DNA from: Gossypium raimondii
Taxonomy: Eukaryota > Streptophyta > Magnoliopsida > Malvales > Malvaceae
Reading direction: 5' to 3'
NCBI RefSeq assembly: GCF_025698545.1
Contig: NC_068571.1
Coordinates: forward strand, 43,557,733-43,621,732
DNA length: 64,000 nt
Shown here: piece after piece, positions 42,291-54,690 of the stretch
Position numbering within the stretch: position 1 is the stretch's first letter
Layout of the letters: every line of letters begins with the position of its first letter
Translations under genes and position numbers: made by a program
Notes under the pieces: model-generated
Told to the model about the DNA's origin: nothing
The model's input: the letters and a program-made list of their open reading frames with translations, nothing else
Databases searched by the model: none

Positions 42291-44722
42291 ATGCTCACTT
42301 TTAATGTCTACCTGTTGGTTCTCCATACTATAGCCATGGGTGACGAATCAGCAGCCTATACACCAACTGATTATATTCTCCTCAACTGTGGTGCATCTTC
42401 ATCATCAGGTTCTATATTGAAAGAAGGCCGGAAACGGATCACCGATGAAGGATCCAAATTTTCCATCTTTAATTCCAAGAACACTTCATTTGCATCCACA
42501 GCCTCTAGGCAAGACCAGTCTATTATATGAATTCCTTACATGATTGCTAGAGTTTTTCACGAGACATTCACTTATAGCTTTCTAGTGTCACCTGCCTTAA
42601 GTTTCTTCGTTTATATTTCTACCCGGTCCAATACTCTTGCTTTGATGGATCCACTTCTTTCTTCTATGTTACAGGCAATGATCACCTTCTCCTCCAAAAT
42701 TTCAGTGCTTATTTAAACTTTTCTTCTGAGGATAACCAGGCAGCCTCATTGATCAAAGAGTTTATGGTACCATGTTTCAAAACAGAGAAGCTGAAGGTCA
42801 CTTTTTGGCCGTCGCCCAACTCTTTGGCCTTTGTGAACGGTATTGAAGTTGTTTCCATGTCAAAGAACATGTATGTAAAACACCAAGATAACTCTGTATC
42901 TTTCGTAAATAGTAAAATTCCCTTTGACATCCCTGATGCTACTGCTTTTGAAACTGTTTATCTTCTAAAAGTTGGCAGAGCAACCGTGGCTAACGTCAAT
43001 GATACCGGAATGTTTCGAACGTGACTTAATGATTCGCCTTATATCTTTGGAAATGCATGGGGAATTATTCCTGTTCGATTTAATGTTACGATCAAGTACT
43101 CCAAAGACACCCCGGCATATACAGCTCCGGCTGTTGTCTACACCACGTCAAGAACAATGGGTAGGGATCCATACATCAATATGAATTACAATCTGACATG
43201 GAACTTTGATATTGATGGTGGCTTCAACTACCTCCTTAGGCTCCATTTCTGCGAGACTCTATTAGAAGTTACAGAAGCAGGTCAACGTGTCTTTGACATA
43301 TTCATCAACAATAACGTCTGAGCCTCTTGCCGATGTGATTTATTGCAGTGGCGGTAAGGGCATTTCGGTGTACAGAGATTACGTTTTGTTGATTCCAAGT
43401 GAAGATTCAAGTAAGCAAACTCTATGGCTAGCATTACACCCTAACGAAGAGGTTGGTTCGATGTTTGCTAATGCAATCCTAAACAGTTTAGAGATTTTTA
43501 GACTCAACAAATTAGACGGTAGTCTTGCAGTGCCAAATCCGGAATCAAGTTCGAGCCTTGCATCACTAAAACCAGAGAACAAGCAATCGAAGAAGGGCAA
43601 AGAGAATCTGGTTCCTATGAAGACTACCATTGGAGCTATCTTGGGATGCACAACTACTGTATTGTTTTACCTTCTACTTTCCATGATTTTCTGGCAAAAA
43701 AATGCCACTCTTTTTCAATTCAAAAGTCGAAGGAAAGAAGAAAAGCTTCACCATTGCCAGACCAACTATGCCAATGTTTTACATTAGCAGAAATCCAAGC
43801 AGCAACCAACGACTTTGACGATGCTTTCATCATAGGGCACAGTAGATTTGGTAACGTCTACAAGGGCTTCATCTCAAGGATAAAATCTGAAGTGGCAATC
43901 AAGCGATTGAACTCCATGTCCCAACAAGGAGCACGAGAGTTTTGGACAGAAATCCAACTACTTTCTCAGCTTCGATATGTGAATCTCGTGTCTCTAATCG
44001 GTTACTGCGACGATAACGAGATGATTCTTGTCTATGAGTACATGGCAAATGGAATTCCCCGTGACCATCTCTACAACACGAAAAAGAATCCCCTGTCGTG
44101 GAAACAGAGACTGAAAATTTGTATCGGAGCAGCCTATGGATTAGATTACCTACATTCAGAAGCAATTCATCGAATCATTCACCGGGACGTTAAGAGCACC
44201 AACATTTTGCTGGATGAGCAATATGTAGCTAAAATCTCTGGTTTCGACTTGTCTAAAATGAGTCCAATTAGCATGACAAATGTTCCACTTACAACAGTGG
44301 TAAAAGGTACATTCCGCTACATGGACCCCGAATATTACAAGCGTTTACGATTGACTGAGAAGTTGGATGTCTATTCTTTCGGAGTGGTGCTATTCGAAGT
44401 GTTGTTTGCTAGAGCGGCAGTCGATTCAGAAGTAGAATATTCACAGATCAGTTTAGCTTATTGGGTTCGAAAATGTGTGGCAAATGAGAGTATTAATGAA
44501 AGCATCGATCCTTTGCTGAAAGGTAAAATTTCACCCAGCTGTTTAAGAACATTTTCTAATATTGCAGAAAATTGTATTCGTGAAAATGGTTGAGAATGGC
44601 CTTCCATGAATGATGTAGCGAAAAGACTTAAACTCACTTTGCAAATGCAAGAAATTGAGGATGTTGAACAAAATTGTCAAGTTAGTGATGGAACTCAGTT
44701 CCAAGTCAATCAAAATATCTAG
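42291..44722 (+). pseudogene. FERONIA-like (CrRLK1L) receptor kinase, near full-length pseudogene
   Basis: The most complete copy. A signal peptide (MLTFNVYLLVLHTIAMG) leads into the first malectin-like domain (YTPTDYILLNCGASSSSG) and the second malectin half (PSPNSLAFVNGIEVVSMSKN, KHQDNSVSFVNSKIPFDIPD, NMNYNLTWNFDIDGGF, YLLRLHFCETLLEVTEAGQR). A membrane segment follows (IGAILGCTTTVLFYLLLSMI, about 43628-43690), then a kinase open from about 43739 to 44593. The kinase shows HRDVKSTNILLD intact, but the DFG motif reads GFD (SGFDLSKM), and the glycine loop reads GHSRFGNVYKG. Defects: stop at 42528, frameshifts in 42530-42700, TGA at 43022, frame change near 43310 and 43730, TGA at 44591. The final stop is TAG at 44720. 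Without repair no receptor can be made, though a kinase-only product of about 290 residues is open. Confidence 0.85.
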
Positions 44723-44804
44723 TTTTAAGCAATTTATGTTTGAAGTACATGTTATTTTGTTTATAAAGCATGTTTGCCTCACATAAACATATTTTCAATT
44801 AAGT

Positions 44805-45450
44805 AAATTACTTTATACTCACCGAACTATTAGTAAATATTTTTTATTATTCAATTATGAATAGTCATTTAATTATTCAACTTTATCTTTTGTTAGTCAC
44901 TAGTTTTTAAATTATTATCGGAATATAACTTGCAAACTTTTAAAATTGGCATGATAGCAACTTTAACCCTAAACATTTAACATTGTGTTAATTTAGTCTT
45001 GATACTAAAATATTTAACCCTCAACATTTACACCTTACATAATTTAGTCTCTTTTGCAATTCTTTTTCTTTGTGACGTCGAGGGTTAATTTTAAAATAAT
45101 GAGAAATTTTAAAATTATTATATTAAATTTTTGGTATTTTTATTTTTGGTATTTTTTAATCAAATTTAGATGATAAATTTGTTTTTTTTTTAGCTTTTAA
45201 GTGAAAGGGTCACAAAGCAAAGCAAAACAAAACTTCAAAAAAAAGACCAAATTACACAAAGTGTAAATGTTGAGGAATAAATTTTCTAGAATCAAGACTA
45301 AATCGACATATTGTATAAATATTAAGGATTAAAGTTGTTATTATGCTCATTTTAAAAGTTGTCATATTATTTTTCCGTTAATTATTTAATGACTAGTGAC
45401 AAAAAGAAACTAATAATTGGATAATTATCAGTATAGTTTAGACAAATGAA
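44805..45450. repeat. Foldback repeat of about 640 bp
   Basis: Inverted modules mirror around about 45130: TTTGTTAGTCACTAG with CTAGTGACAAAAAGA, GGCATGATAGCAACTTTAA with TTAAAGTTGTTATTATGC, and CAACATTTACACCTTACAT with GTGTAAATGTTGAGG. Non-coding, MITE-like. Confidence 0.6.
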
Positions 45451-46281
45451 AGTTAAATTTTGATAAAATTGTGTTTGAATGGTCAAAACCGAGCTTCAAA
45501 TTAAAGTTTAAGGCCGGGTTTGTAAAACATATTTCTACTAGGTCAAGTGGACTCAATTGAAAATTGAAGACAACAAAAAAAGTAATGTCATTTATTAATA
45601 AAAATAAAATATTTTCTTATGCATAAAATGACTCATCATCATTTTATTGAATGATATCTTTTGTGTGGTTGATATCTACTTTTGTTTCAAAATGGCATTT
45701 TTTTAAAAATAAGAGATGACATCAAAAACTCAAACAAAAAATATATATATATACGTCTTATTCCTAAAAATCATTCAACAAGTAGATCTCATTATTAACT
45801 CAGTAAAAATTGTGTGAATTTCAAATTAATTTACATGAAATTTAAGATTTTTTTGTTTTGAAATGTTGGAATCATCTCATTCCGTCCCCTATTATGGGTT
45901 GGAAATTTAAAACCATCCAAAGGAAAATAAAGACTTCGAATATGGAGTAAGCAAATGAAGACGCAGGCCAACCTCAATCACCTTATCATCAAAAGAACTA
46001 TAGCTATATATAGCCATATTGTAAATCAAGTTCACTTGACTTTGTCAATGGTCTTTGTTCATTAATTGCTATCGTCCAATGTTGACCAAAGGTTAAACCT
46101 TTCATGGTGGCCTCAAAAGTATTAATCAATCTATCTTCAACTTATATCAAATAAGAAATAAAATTTAAGTAGGTTAAAGTGTGAGAGGATTATACCATTA
46201 CTTTATACTTTTGATGGCGTAAATAAAAGGTTTTACTTGATAAAGAAGTAAATAAACATGTCTTTAATTTATATTATACTT
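45451..46281. other. Intergenic, nothing recognised
   Basis: AT-rich, no supported gene. A short stretch near 45895-45990 resembles 7255-7345 (GGAAATTTAAAACCATCCAA, with nearby TCAATCACCTT), a small dispersed duplication next to a receptor-kinase copy in both places. Confidence 0.4.
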
Positions 46282-46426
46282 TAACAGCTTGTTTGGTTCA
46301 CCGTGTTGGGTATGCGATTACGCCTCTATTACGCGCGCCCCACCCATTCCTGCGTTTGGTTCACTGTAAAGCCCTATTACGGGCTTATGCGGTTACGGAT
46401 GTAAACGCAATATTCTCCGCTTCCTG

Positions 46427-46680
46427 GCCGATTTGCATTCCCTTCCAAAAACGCTGATTAGCCTATTACGGACGCATTCCCGAAAACCTTCTCTGTTTTA
46501 CCCTCGCCAAAATCGACCTACAGCCTCTCCCTCTCCCTCCCTTCCGAAATCGCTGAAATCGACCAACATCAACAGAAGCTGTTTCTGCAAAATCACCTCC
46601 ACCTCTCCTCTCCGTCCCTCCGAAATCGCCGCTCCGTTTCACTCCATCGTCTCGGATCTCCATTTTCAACTGTTTCGGTA
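46427..46680 (+). other. Possible first exon or 5' leader of the Harbinger transposase unit
   Basis: A C/T-rich stretch containing an 82-codon open frame that ends at a plausible splice donor (CGGTAAGTTG, 46678-46687). The translation has no domain I recognise. It may be an untranslated leader exon or captured host sequence. Confidence 0.3.
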
Positions 46681-46687
46681 AGTTGTT

Positions 46688-48780
46688 CTTCTCTTTTTTT
46701 CATCTCGGATTTTTATTTTCTTCCTCATGATTTTCTTTTTTATTTGTTTATTCCCACCGATTATTCCCACCGGCCGAATGTTGTTTATTTTTAGAACTGA
46801 TTTGGTTTACTGGATTTTGCCCAATTTTCGCTTTAGAGCATTTACTATCATCATCTGTTTTTCAATTCTTTCTCCTCTTCCTCTTCCTCACCATCTGTTT
46901 CTCTATCCTTTCTGGTTCCTGTCGATAACTCTCTCCTCCTTCCCTGTTCTCTTTCTCTATTCTTTCTATCTATAATTATATTTATCTTCTTATTGACACG
47001 GATATAGCTATGAGATCTGAGGGCTTTGTTGAACATTTTGATTAAAGGATTATCATTCTGTTTTTTTTCTCATGTGATTTGCATCTTGATTATACTCATG
47101 CGTACCCTTAGCTGAATGCATTGTTATTAGCGGTTTTCTGCAATGGGATTGTATTTTTGGCTGTTAATTGGCCCTTAGTAACTCCAGTGCAGTATGGAGT
47201 TGTAATGCTATCGAATAGTTGTATGATCTCAACCAAATTGTGTATGGATCTTTAGTTTCATTTATCTTATGAACTATGTCAATCTCACTGGCAATGTCAA
47301 CCAAGTTGCTTTCTATTTTGGTGCACGATTTTCATTTGGCAAGAATGAGAGGTATGTTTGCTTTTTCTTTGTCTGCTATTGGAGCATTGAGTTTCTGTTT
47401 GGAAAGCTCAATTGCTGCAGTATCATGATTCACTTTTAAAAGCTCAATTGGCATCAAAGGTTTCTTGTGTTATGCTTGAATTCTAGCTTTCTTTTCAGTG
47501 TTTTCTGTTTGTTTTCAAAGAAAACGGAGGAAAAAACGATGAGAAATGTATGATTACTAATTTCCAACTCCATGCTTGTCAAAGTGGAAATATTTCCTTT
47601 ATTTTAAATAAAATTTGACCTTTTTTTAAATAGATTTTTTATCCTTAAAATTTAGTTATTTTCCATTTGGTTTCTGAGAAAGTTAATGAGCCAGGTTTTT
47701 TTCTGAGAAAGTTAATAAACTGTTCAGTTTGTGTGGTTCCTATAGGTGAACTTAATTCTTTCATAAGAAGATGATTAGATTGTTCTTTTTTAGTTTTTAG
47801 ATGCAACAATTGGATTTTGTTGCTTCCTTATGTCTATGTATATGTGCATGTAGTTGATGATAAATATTCTCTGGCATACTGATTTCTAAACTTAGAGGGT
47901 ATAATATATTTTGGTTATAGGTCTTCGGTGGTTTGAAATGTTATAGGAATCTTCTTCCTTTCATGGTCTATTTGCATTTTAATTTGAAGTGAGACAAAAA
48001 TAACTTGTCCTTTAGTGCAAACAAATGACCACCGCTTAAATTATTAGCTTTGATTAGGTCATTTTCGTTCTCTAATTATGAATATAATTAAAGTGTATTT
48101 TGCATGTGATTCTTTAGTTCTACTTGATATCTTGAACAAATATTTACATGCCATTCGATGATTACGTTTAAGTCGCTTTAGTGTGGTTATTTTGGTGCAA
48201 AATGGTGACAACGAATGTTCAGAGCTTCTAACATTTCTTTCCTTCTTGTTAACTATGAATTTACTAATATGAATTACAGACTACAATTGAGACAGACTAG
48301 CATATATAGTTTTAAATGCCATACTATAGTAATAGTTGATTCAATCTAATACCGATGTGAGATAATAATTAATAACATCCTTAAAATGTAGGAAGATCTT
48401 CCTTCAAATAATTATTGCTAGCGTGGTTTGGCAGGAGTCATATGAAAAGAAAATGGAGTCCATTTATTCTCTCAAACTCACTCGAACTTCCTTTCTTAAT
48501 TATTTTATTCTGCTTGTGGCTTGGTATATATCAATGTGCTTTGGCGTTGTCTATGTTATGAAATCCATGTATTACCTTCATCAATTTCTATTTAGTTGTA
48601 AATCAGTACTTAAAATTGTTCCATGTAAAATTGGACCTCATATTGTTGAATGAATTGCATGCTTATGCCCTTGTTATTTGTTATTTATTTTCTTTTGCTC
48701 GTTCTTTGGCTCGTTCTTTTGCTTAAAATGTGGCTGTCTGTCACTAGGTGGATTGGCTGATTGACTGTGATTCCTTTGTA
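46688..48780 (+). other. Internal part of the Harbinger-like element without readable genes
   Basis: T-rich sequence with stops in all frames. The expected N-terminal transposase segment with the first catalytic Asp residues was not found. The open frame 48423-48653 has hydrophobic stretches but no known domain and is not supported. Confidence 0.4.
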
Positions 48781-48956
48781 GGTATTGGACTGTTACCTAC
48801 CGATTTGCTCGAGACATAAATCGTTGGCAAGCTGAATCTCTAGTTGCATTTCAAGAGGTATTTTATAGTTGCAATTCGAAGAATTGATTTGTTTTTTTAT
48901 GGTTTACTCCATAGTAATGTTTTGTGAAAAAAGTGATGTATTTCTTTTAATGAGAG

Positions 48957-49553
48957 GTTTGCCGCGTTCTTCGAGATGCCATTAGTAGGAGGCATGGACT
49001 AAAAGTTCCTCACGGTAAAGTGGATAGTTAGAGGACTTTGAATTATTCATTAAGATTAAACTTTCTTGGGGAATTAATAATTAAGAATTTTTTTATAGGT
49101 TGTTATTATCTAGTTGATGCTGGATACACAAATTGTGAGGGATTTCTTGCACCTTTTAGAGGACAACGTTATCATTTGAATGATTGGCGTCAGGGTTATC
49201 AGCCAAGTACTCCGCAAGAATTTTTTAATATGAAACATGCCTCAGCACGTAATGTTATTGAAAGATGCTTTGGGTTATTAAAAATGAGATGGGGAATACT
49301 TAGGAGTCCATCATTCTATCCTGTGAGGGTGCACAATAGGATAATTATTGCATGTTGTTTGCTCCATAATTTTATTCGAACCCATATGAGTATTGATCCT
49401 ATTGAAGCGGAGGTGGGAGAAGGATTACCTACTAATGTGGTAGATGACGATGAACCGAATATCGTCAATATTCATCCATCGGATGCTTGGGCTACTTGGA
49501 GGATGGAGCTAGCCAACCAAATGTTCGATGAATGGCAAGCATCTAGAAACTAG
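48957..49553 (+). pseudogene. Harbinger-type transposase (DDE_4 / HARBI1-like), C-terminal exons
   Basis: A short exon ending at 49014 reads VLRDAISRRHGLKVPH. A GT-AG intron (49015-49098) leads to the last exon: CYYLVDAGYTNCEGFLAPFR, NMKHASARNVIERCFGLLKM, RWGILRSPSFYPV and IIIACCLLHNFIRTHMS, with an acidic tail to the TAG at 49551. The Asp of LVDAGY and the Glu of VIERCFG belong to the DDE set. The N-terminal half is missing or unreadable, so the copy is inactive. Function when intact: cutting and joining the element ends, together with the Myb-like partner. Confidence 0.82.
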
Positions 49554-49828
49554 TTAGGTTTAGGGAGAAAATTAGTTTGAGTTCATTTGTTTATGTTATT
49601 TTATGTATCTAGTTTGTGAAACTTTGGTGGTGTTTTTGAGTTTTTTGTATTGTACCAAACTTGTTGAAATATAATTTGATTTCTTTTCATTCATCATGTG
49701 TTATAATTTTATACAGTGTTGAGTTTTTTATTCATGATATTGAACTCAATTTTAATTTTATAAAGTGTTCACCTTTTGATTCATGATATTAAACTTAATT
49801 TTAATTTGTTTTTTTTCTTAAGATAATT

Positions 49829-50862
49829 ATGTCAGGTGTTTCGGAATCAAATGTTCCTTCCCAATCATCTCGAGGATCCAAAAGGAAATGGGTTCCAGAA
49901 GAAGATGCAGCACTGGTTTCCTGCATGGTGGACTTGCACAATGTTGGGACATTTAACGCTGATACGGGGTTCAAAGCCGGTTACTTAAACGAGTTAGAAA
50001 AAATGTTAGAGAAGGCTTTACCCAATGCGATGTTGAAGGCAAGACCTAATATCGAGTCAAGGATTAGGTTACTGAAAAGAGATTGGTCAATAGTGTATGA
50101 CATGCTTAATGGCCAAAACAATAGCGGTTTTGGTTGGGACGACCATAGGCAGGTCGTTGTTGCTGAAGATGCGGTTTGGGACTCTTATTTAAAGGTAAGA
50201 ATGAGTTCAACTCTTGATTATCTTATTCTTACCAAACTTATAACTAATATGATTTCCTCGTTTTTATAGAGTCATAAAGAAGCCGATCAGTTCAGACATC
50301 GTAGTTTCCCCTACTACGACCAACTTATCGCCATATCGCAAAAGATCGAGCGACTGGGAAAGACGCTCAAACAGCCGCTGACGTTCTTGAGGAAATAAAT
50401 GCTGAGGATGTACCTTCTGCAGATATTAATGAAGACAGAAACGAATACTATGATTGCGATGCTAATGTCTCTTTGGATGACATGGATGTTTCTGCCACGG
50501 AGCCGCAAACAGACAAAAACCAAGGGGGTTCCTCATCTTCAAAGAGGAAAAAAAGAATTCTGATGCAATGGTCATTTTCTTCTTGATTCATCGATCTCGC
50601 CACTTTATTGGCTGAAAACATGCGGGCCATTGGCGAACAAATTAGTAGGAGTATTGCCTCCGATGTGGTAGTTCACCAGGGCATCCAAGAAAAAGCGGCA
50701 AATTTATATCCAATCTTATGTGAAATAGAAGGTTTAACTGTGGATGAACGGTTTCAAGCATTGACTAAAATTCCAGATCATCCAACTCAAATGGTAGTTT
50801 TCTTTAGTTTACCTTCTAATGTACGGTTGGAATGGGTCAGAAGATTTCTTGCTAACCATTAA
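49829..50862 (+). pseudogene. Myb/SANT-like DNA-binding protein of the Harbinger element
   Basis: Exon 1 (49829-50194) reads SRGSKRKWVPEEDAALVSCM, VDLHNVGTFNADTGFKAGYL, NELEKMLEKALPN, IESRIRLLKRDWSIVYDMLN and GFGWDDHRQVVVAEDAVWDS, a plant Myb/SANT-like domain (the Myb_DNA-bind_3 type). After the intron (50195-50269) exon 2 starts SHKEADQFRHRSFPYYDQL. Then one base appears missing near 50340, shifting into KDRATGKDAQTAADVLEEIN. A second slip near 50555 (an A-rich run) ends in a stop at 50584. The C-terminus, LLAENMRAIGEQISRSIASD to WVRRFLANH, is open to 50862. Two frameshifts make it a recent pseudogene. In the superfamily this protein recruits the transposase to the ends. Confidence 0.8.
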
Positions 50863-51687
50863 AATTTATGGTTTTGTTGATGACATTTTCGTAACTTTTC
50901 TCATTTGTAATATTTGGGATGGTATGTCATATAACTTTTTGATGTGGCAAAACTGTATAACATTTGGATTGTGACATAGAATTTCATGAATCTCATTTAA
51001 CCTTTTGTTAATATTCATTGTTATTATGTTTATGCAAAATACAATTCTAAAGTTATTTATTATCGCTAATATTTTTTATTGTAGAATAATTAACTTATTT
51101 GTTCCACAAATGATATTTTAGCACATTAAATATGTGTTGCGTTTAATAATAATAAAGTATATTATAAATTATATTTAATAATAATTATTTAAATTATATT
51201 TTATAGTATTATATATTATGATTTTAGTAAATTCATATAAGAATAAGAATTTTATTTAATTATTTATTATTATTAAATTATATTTAATAATAATTATTTT
51301 AAATTATATTTTAGTATTATATATTATGATTTTATTAGTAAATTTATATAAGAATATTTATTAACAATTTTATTAAATTATATATTTTATTAAATTATAT
51401 TTTATAACAATTATGTTAAAATATGATTAAATTATTTATTATTTATATTAATAATCTTATTAAAATTTAATAACAATAACAATAATCATCTACTTTAAAA
51501 ATTTCGCTAAGGGTATTCTAGTCATTTTAACTTTTTTCCTTATGCTATTACACCTCTATTCCATTCAACCAAACATAAGAATACCATTACGCCTATTCCA
51601 TTACATTCAACCAAACAAAAGAATTACCTATTACGCTCTATTCCATTACGCTCTATTCCATTACAAATGAACCAAACGTCTTTGTAA

Positions 51688-54540
51688 GTGTTTAGCAAAG
51701 GGCCACTTGCCCCCTTCAAAAAGGGTAAATTTTTTGTAACCCCTTCAAACTTTAAAAAATTACTAGTATAATGATACGTTTACACTTTGGCTCTCCAAAA
51801 TATTTATGATTCATCTTTACCCCAAAGCTAATTTCTAGCTTTGCCCTACAATCAAGTCCCAACTTAATTGTGGAATTATCAAAAACTCGTTATTTTTACA
51901 AAGTAACCAATATTTTTTTAGGATATTTTTATCTTTTTATATTTATATATACAATCTAAATATATATATATATATATATATTTGAATCTAAAATCATTGT
52001 GTTCAACATTTTAACTTTACCTCATTTGATAAAAAAAAGGAAAAAACTCGTAGTATAATACTAAAATCATGACCTAAACATTTACTTTTATTGTATATCG
52101 AGTTGGACTGAACAAATTTAAAAAATCATATAGTATAACACTAAAATGAAATAAGTATATATATTAATTATATGCTTTCTCAATAACTAAAGAATGGCTA
52201 ATTTTTCATTTTGGTTTTTAAGCTTATGGATCTTTCTATTTTTTTTAGGATAACAACTTTCCTAGGAGCATCAAATGGTGTACTCCCATGTTGCATTGTA
52301 TGAAAAATGGGCTACAATGATTAAACAAGTGACTAAAAAAAGGGGTTTAAAATAAGTAAATAACAAATGCAAAGAAATACTAATCCTTTATAATTATACC
52401 TTCAACTCCTTTGCAACCATGGTGGCAATGAGCATCTAGTTTTCCACGATGGCCCGACATATCGGCCCAAGGCCAAACCAGTAGGGCAATCAGCTATATT
52501 TTTTCGTCCCTTTGTCCATTTCAATAATAGTTTATGCTTAAGTCATCACCTTGACAAACTACTATATCCATATATATACACATATATGTATATGTTTTCA
52601 TCAATTTTTTGGTCAAAGATCAAATATTCATACTACAGAAAGATAGGATTACAAGAAAGGTCATAAAGACCACAAACCCAATTACAAACAAGTGGAGAAA
52701 GTAGTTGAGGACCTAAGCCCATAACAAGACAGCCTCGAAGGCAGGTAACAATCTATATGACAGAAAAAATGACTCTCATTACTTAAAATAAGCCTCCCCG
52801 TCTATATGTTAAAGCAAAGAAGAAACCTCAGCTCGATTGTCGACTATCACGTCACGAAATGAAACTCTCAACCAACGATGAAAACCATATTGAGTTCATA
52901 TGAAGGGCTTGGTTTACATATTTTGCCAATGCCCACAAATTACTTAAATTAGAATAATCAAATCAATTTGAAAATCCCATATTTAAGTTAATTATTTATA
53001 ATAATAAAAAGTCTTAAATCATTATTGAGGGTTGAATTTGGAAACAATTTTAAAATTGAAAAATTGGGGTTGAACTTTTTTTTCTAGTTAATCTTTTAAT
53101 TTGATAATTATTCCTACGTTGAGGCTTGAACCTTTTTGGTTTGTCCAAATTAACTCTTAAACTTGACTTTCCAAGTTAATCCCTTAACTTTAATAATTCT
53201 TTCCATATTGAGACTTAAACTTGAATGTTATTGAAACTTCAACTTAATAATTTGTACTCAAATTTCGCTTTAAAATGTTGTACGCAGTACATAAATACTT
53301 TCTGACATTATGATCATGAGATGAAAGAAACAAATCAATGCAAAAGTCAAAAATATGGTGCTAAATAATTTGATCCTGTAAGGCTCAAGTGATTCAACAC
53401 TGAGTGGTGAATTGTCAATTTTTAACAAATAACAATCCATATACTTTTTGTATGGAGCATGTGAGGTTAGTTGGTTAATACATGCCGGCAATTTTTGGAT
53501 AACAATAAGTAAATCTAGATATACAAGAATCTAATAGCTATGATCCAAGTTCTCATCGCCTTTCGAGACTTTATCTTGTACAAGCTGAGATTTTAATAGT
53601 TTTCTCCATCCTATGAGGTTGGGTTTGTGGTTTTGTTGGCCTCTGTTTATAGGGAACGCTGGTCCTTTTTCGCCGTAATCCTTTTCGATGCATAGCAGCT
53701 AGCTTGCTTGCTTCAAGGATGTTTAAAACGTAGAACATATAAGCCTAGTCAGATAATATCTAATGAGTTTGATATTCAAATCCCAACATCTACTACTTAT
53801 TTATTTTTAAGCTACGAATGAACATTAGTGTTCTGCTTTGGAACTTATCAACAAATGGAGATTATATATTATTATCTCGACCTGTTTTTCATTTCATTAA
53901 AATGTTAAGAAATTTTAATTTTATATTAAAAAAATATTTTGTATGATGTTTTTGAGTGATAAACAGGCAACTCTTTTGGAGATTCCTTTGCTAACCTAAC
54001 TTGTTATATTAAAATTCTTATCCAATATGTTTAAGATGGGACCTATTCCTTTTAGGGAAAAAAAACATTTTCTTGCTGAAAATTAAGGATAGAATTGAAA
54101 GGTACAACATGCAATTTGATCGCCCAAAATCAAATTCCAGCTCAAAATTTTCAAAAAGAGAAGGATTAATGGATTGCTACAAGTCTTCGAAGCTAATAAT
54201 TGGATTACATTTGAAGTCTTCATACCATTCATCATATATATGGAATTGAAAAACATAATATAAATAATAATGTATCTAGTAATTATTGGAGTTTGCATCC
54301 GCGGTGAAAATGATTAGTCATTGTTATTAACAGTAAATATTCTGATTACGATTAAAAAAATTTATTGGAGTTTAAAATTTTCATTACCGATGAACCAGAT
54401 TATATATACATATACTATCGTGTTTTTAGGGTTACTTAAACCATCAAGTACTTGTCAATTGTCTAAAACCAATAGTAGCGAGAATGATTATGATATGATA
54501 AAGCCACGAGGGGGCAACGTGAAGTTCAGCATTGTTTTTC
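51688..54540. other. Long AT-rich intergenic region
   Basis: No gene or clear transposon found. A TA microsatellite lies at about 51958-51981. 52960-53250 has repeated TTAATCTTTTAATTTGATAATT and GTTGAGGCTTGAAC-type phrases like a decayed foldback repeat. The open frames at 53270-53491 and 54083-54298 (both -) lack domains and codon-like character. Confidence 0.4.
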
Positions 54541-54545
54541 AATAG

Positions 54546-54690
54546 TTTTTTTTTTTTTTTTGTTGGAGACGAAGGGTTTAGTCCCCACCACCACCACCAT
54601 GGGCTAAGTTTTCCATATCCTCGTTGTGGCCAGGCAGCCACCAGATCACATGGTATTGGTACACCCCTTTCTAAACATAAGGTTACCTAA
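54546..54690 (-). mobile_element. Candidate SINE 3' end
   Basis: On the minus strand a GC-richer stretch of about 120 bp (GGGGTGTACCAATACCATGT, GGCTGCCTGGCCACAACGAG, GGGGACTAAACCCTTCGTCT) ends in a run of about 17 A, unlike its AT-rich surroundings. This is how a tRNA-derived SINE tail looks, but I could not confirm A/B boxes or a target duplication. Confidence 0.3.

Larger units (their letters stand above)
46285..51684. mobile_element. PIF/Harbinger-like DNA transposon, decayed
   Basis: 5.4 kb flanked by TAA on both sides (46282-46284 and 51685-51687), the 3 bp duplication typical of this superfamily. Ends: left CAGCTTGTTTGGTTCAC, right (reverse complement) CAAAGACGTTTGGTTCATTTG, an imperfect terminal repeat around GTTTGGTTCA. 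Subterminal ATTACGCCTCTATTAC-type motifs recur at both ends. It carries a transposase and a Myb/SANT-like gene, the two-gene set known for PIF/Harbinger elements. The order is transposase then Myb-like, both on +. Confidence 0.8.

Noticed and set aside
42291..44593. Functional FERONIA-like receptor gene
   Set aside because: Several stops and frameshifts in both malectin and juxtamembrane parts and a missing DFG motif. Introns were considered, but no GT-AG pair removes the stops cleanly.
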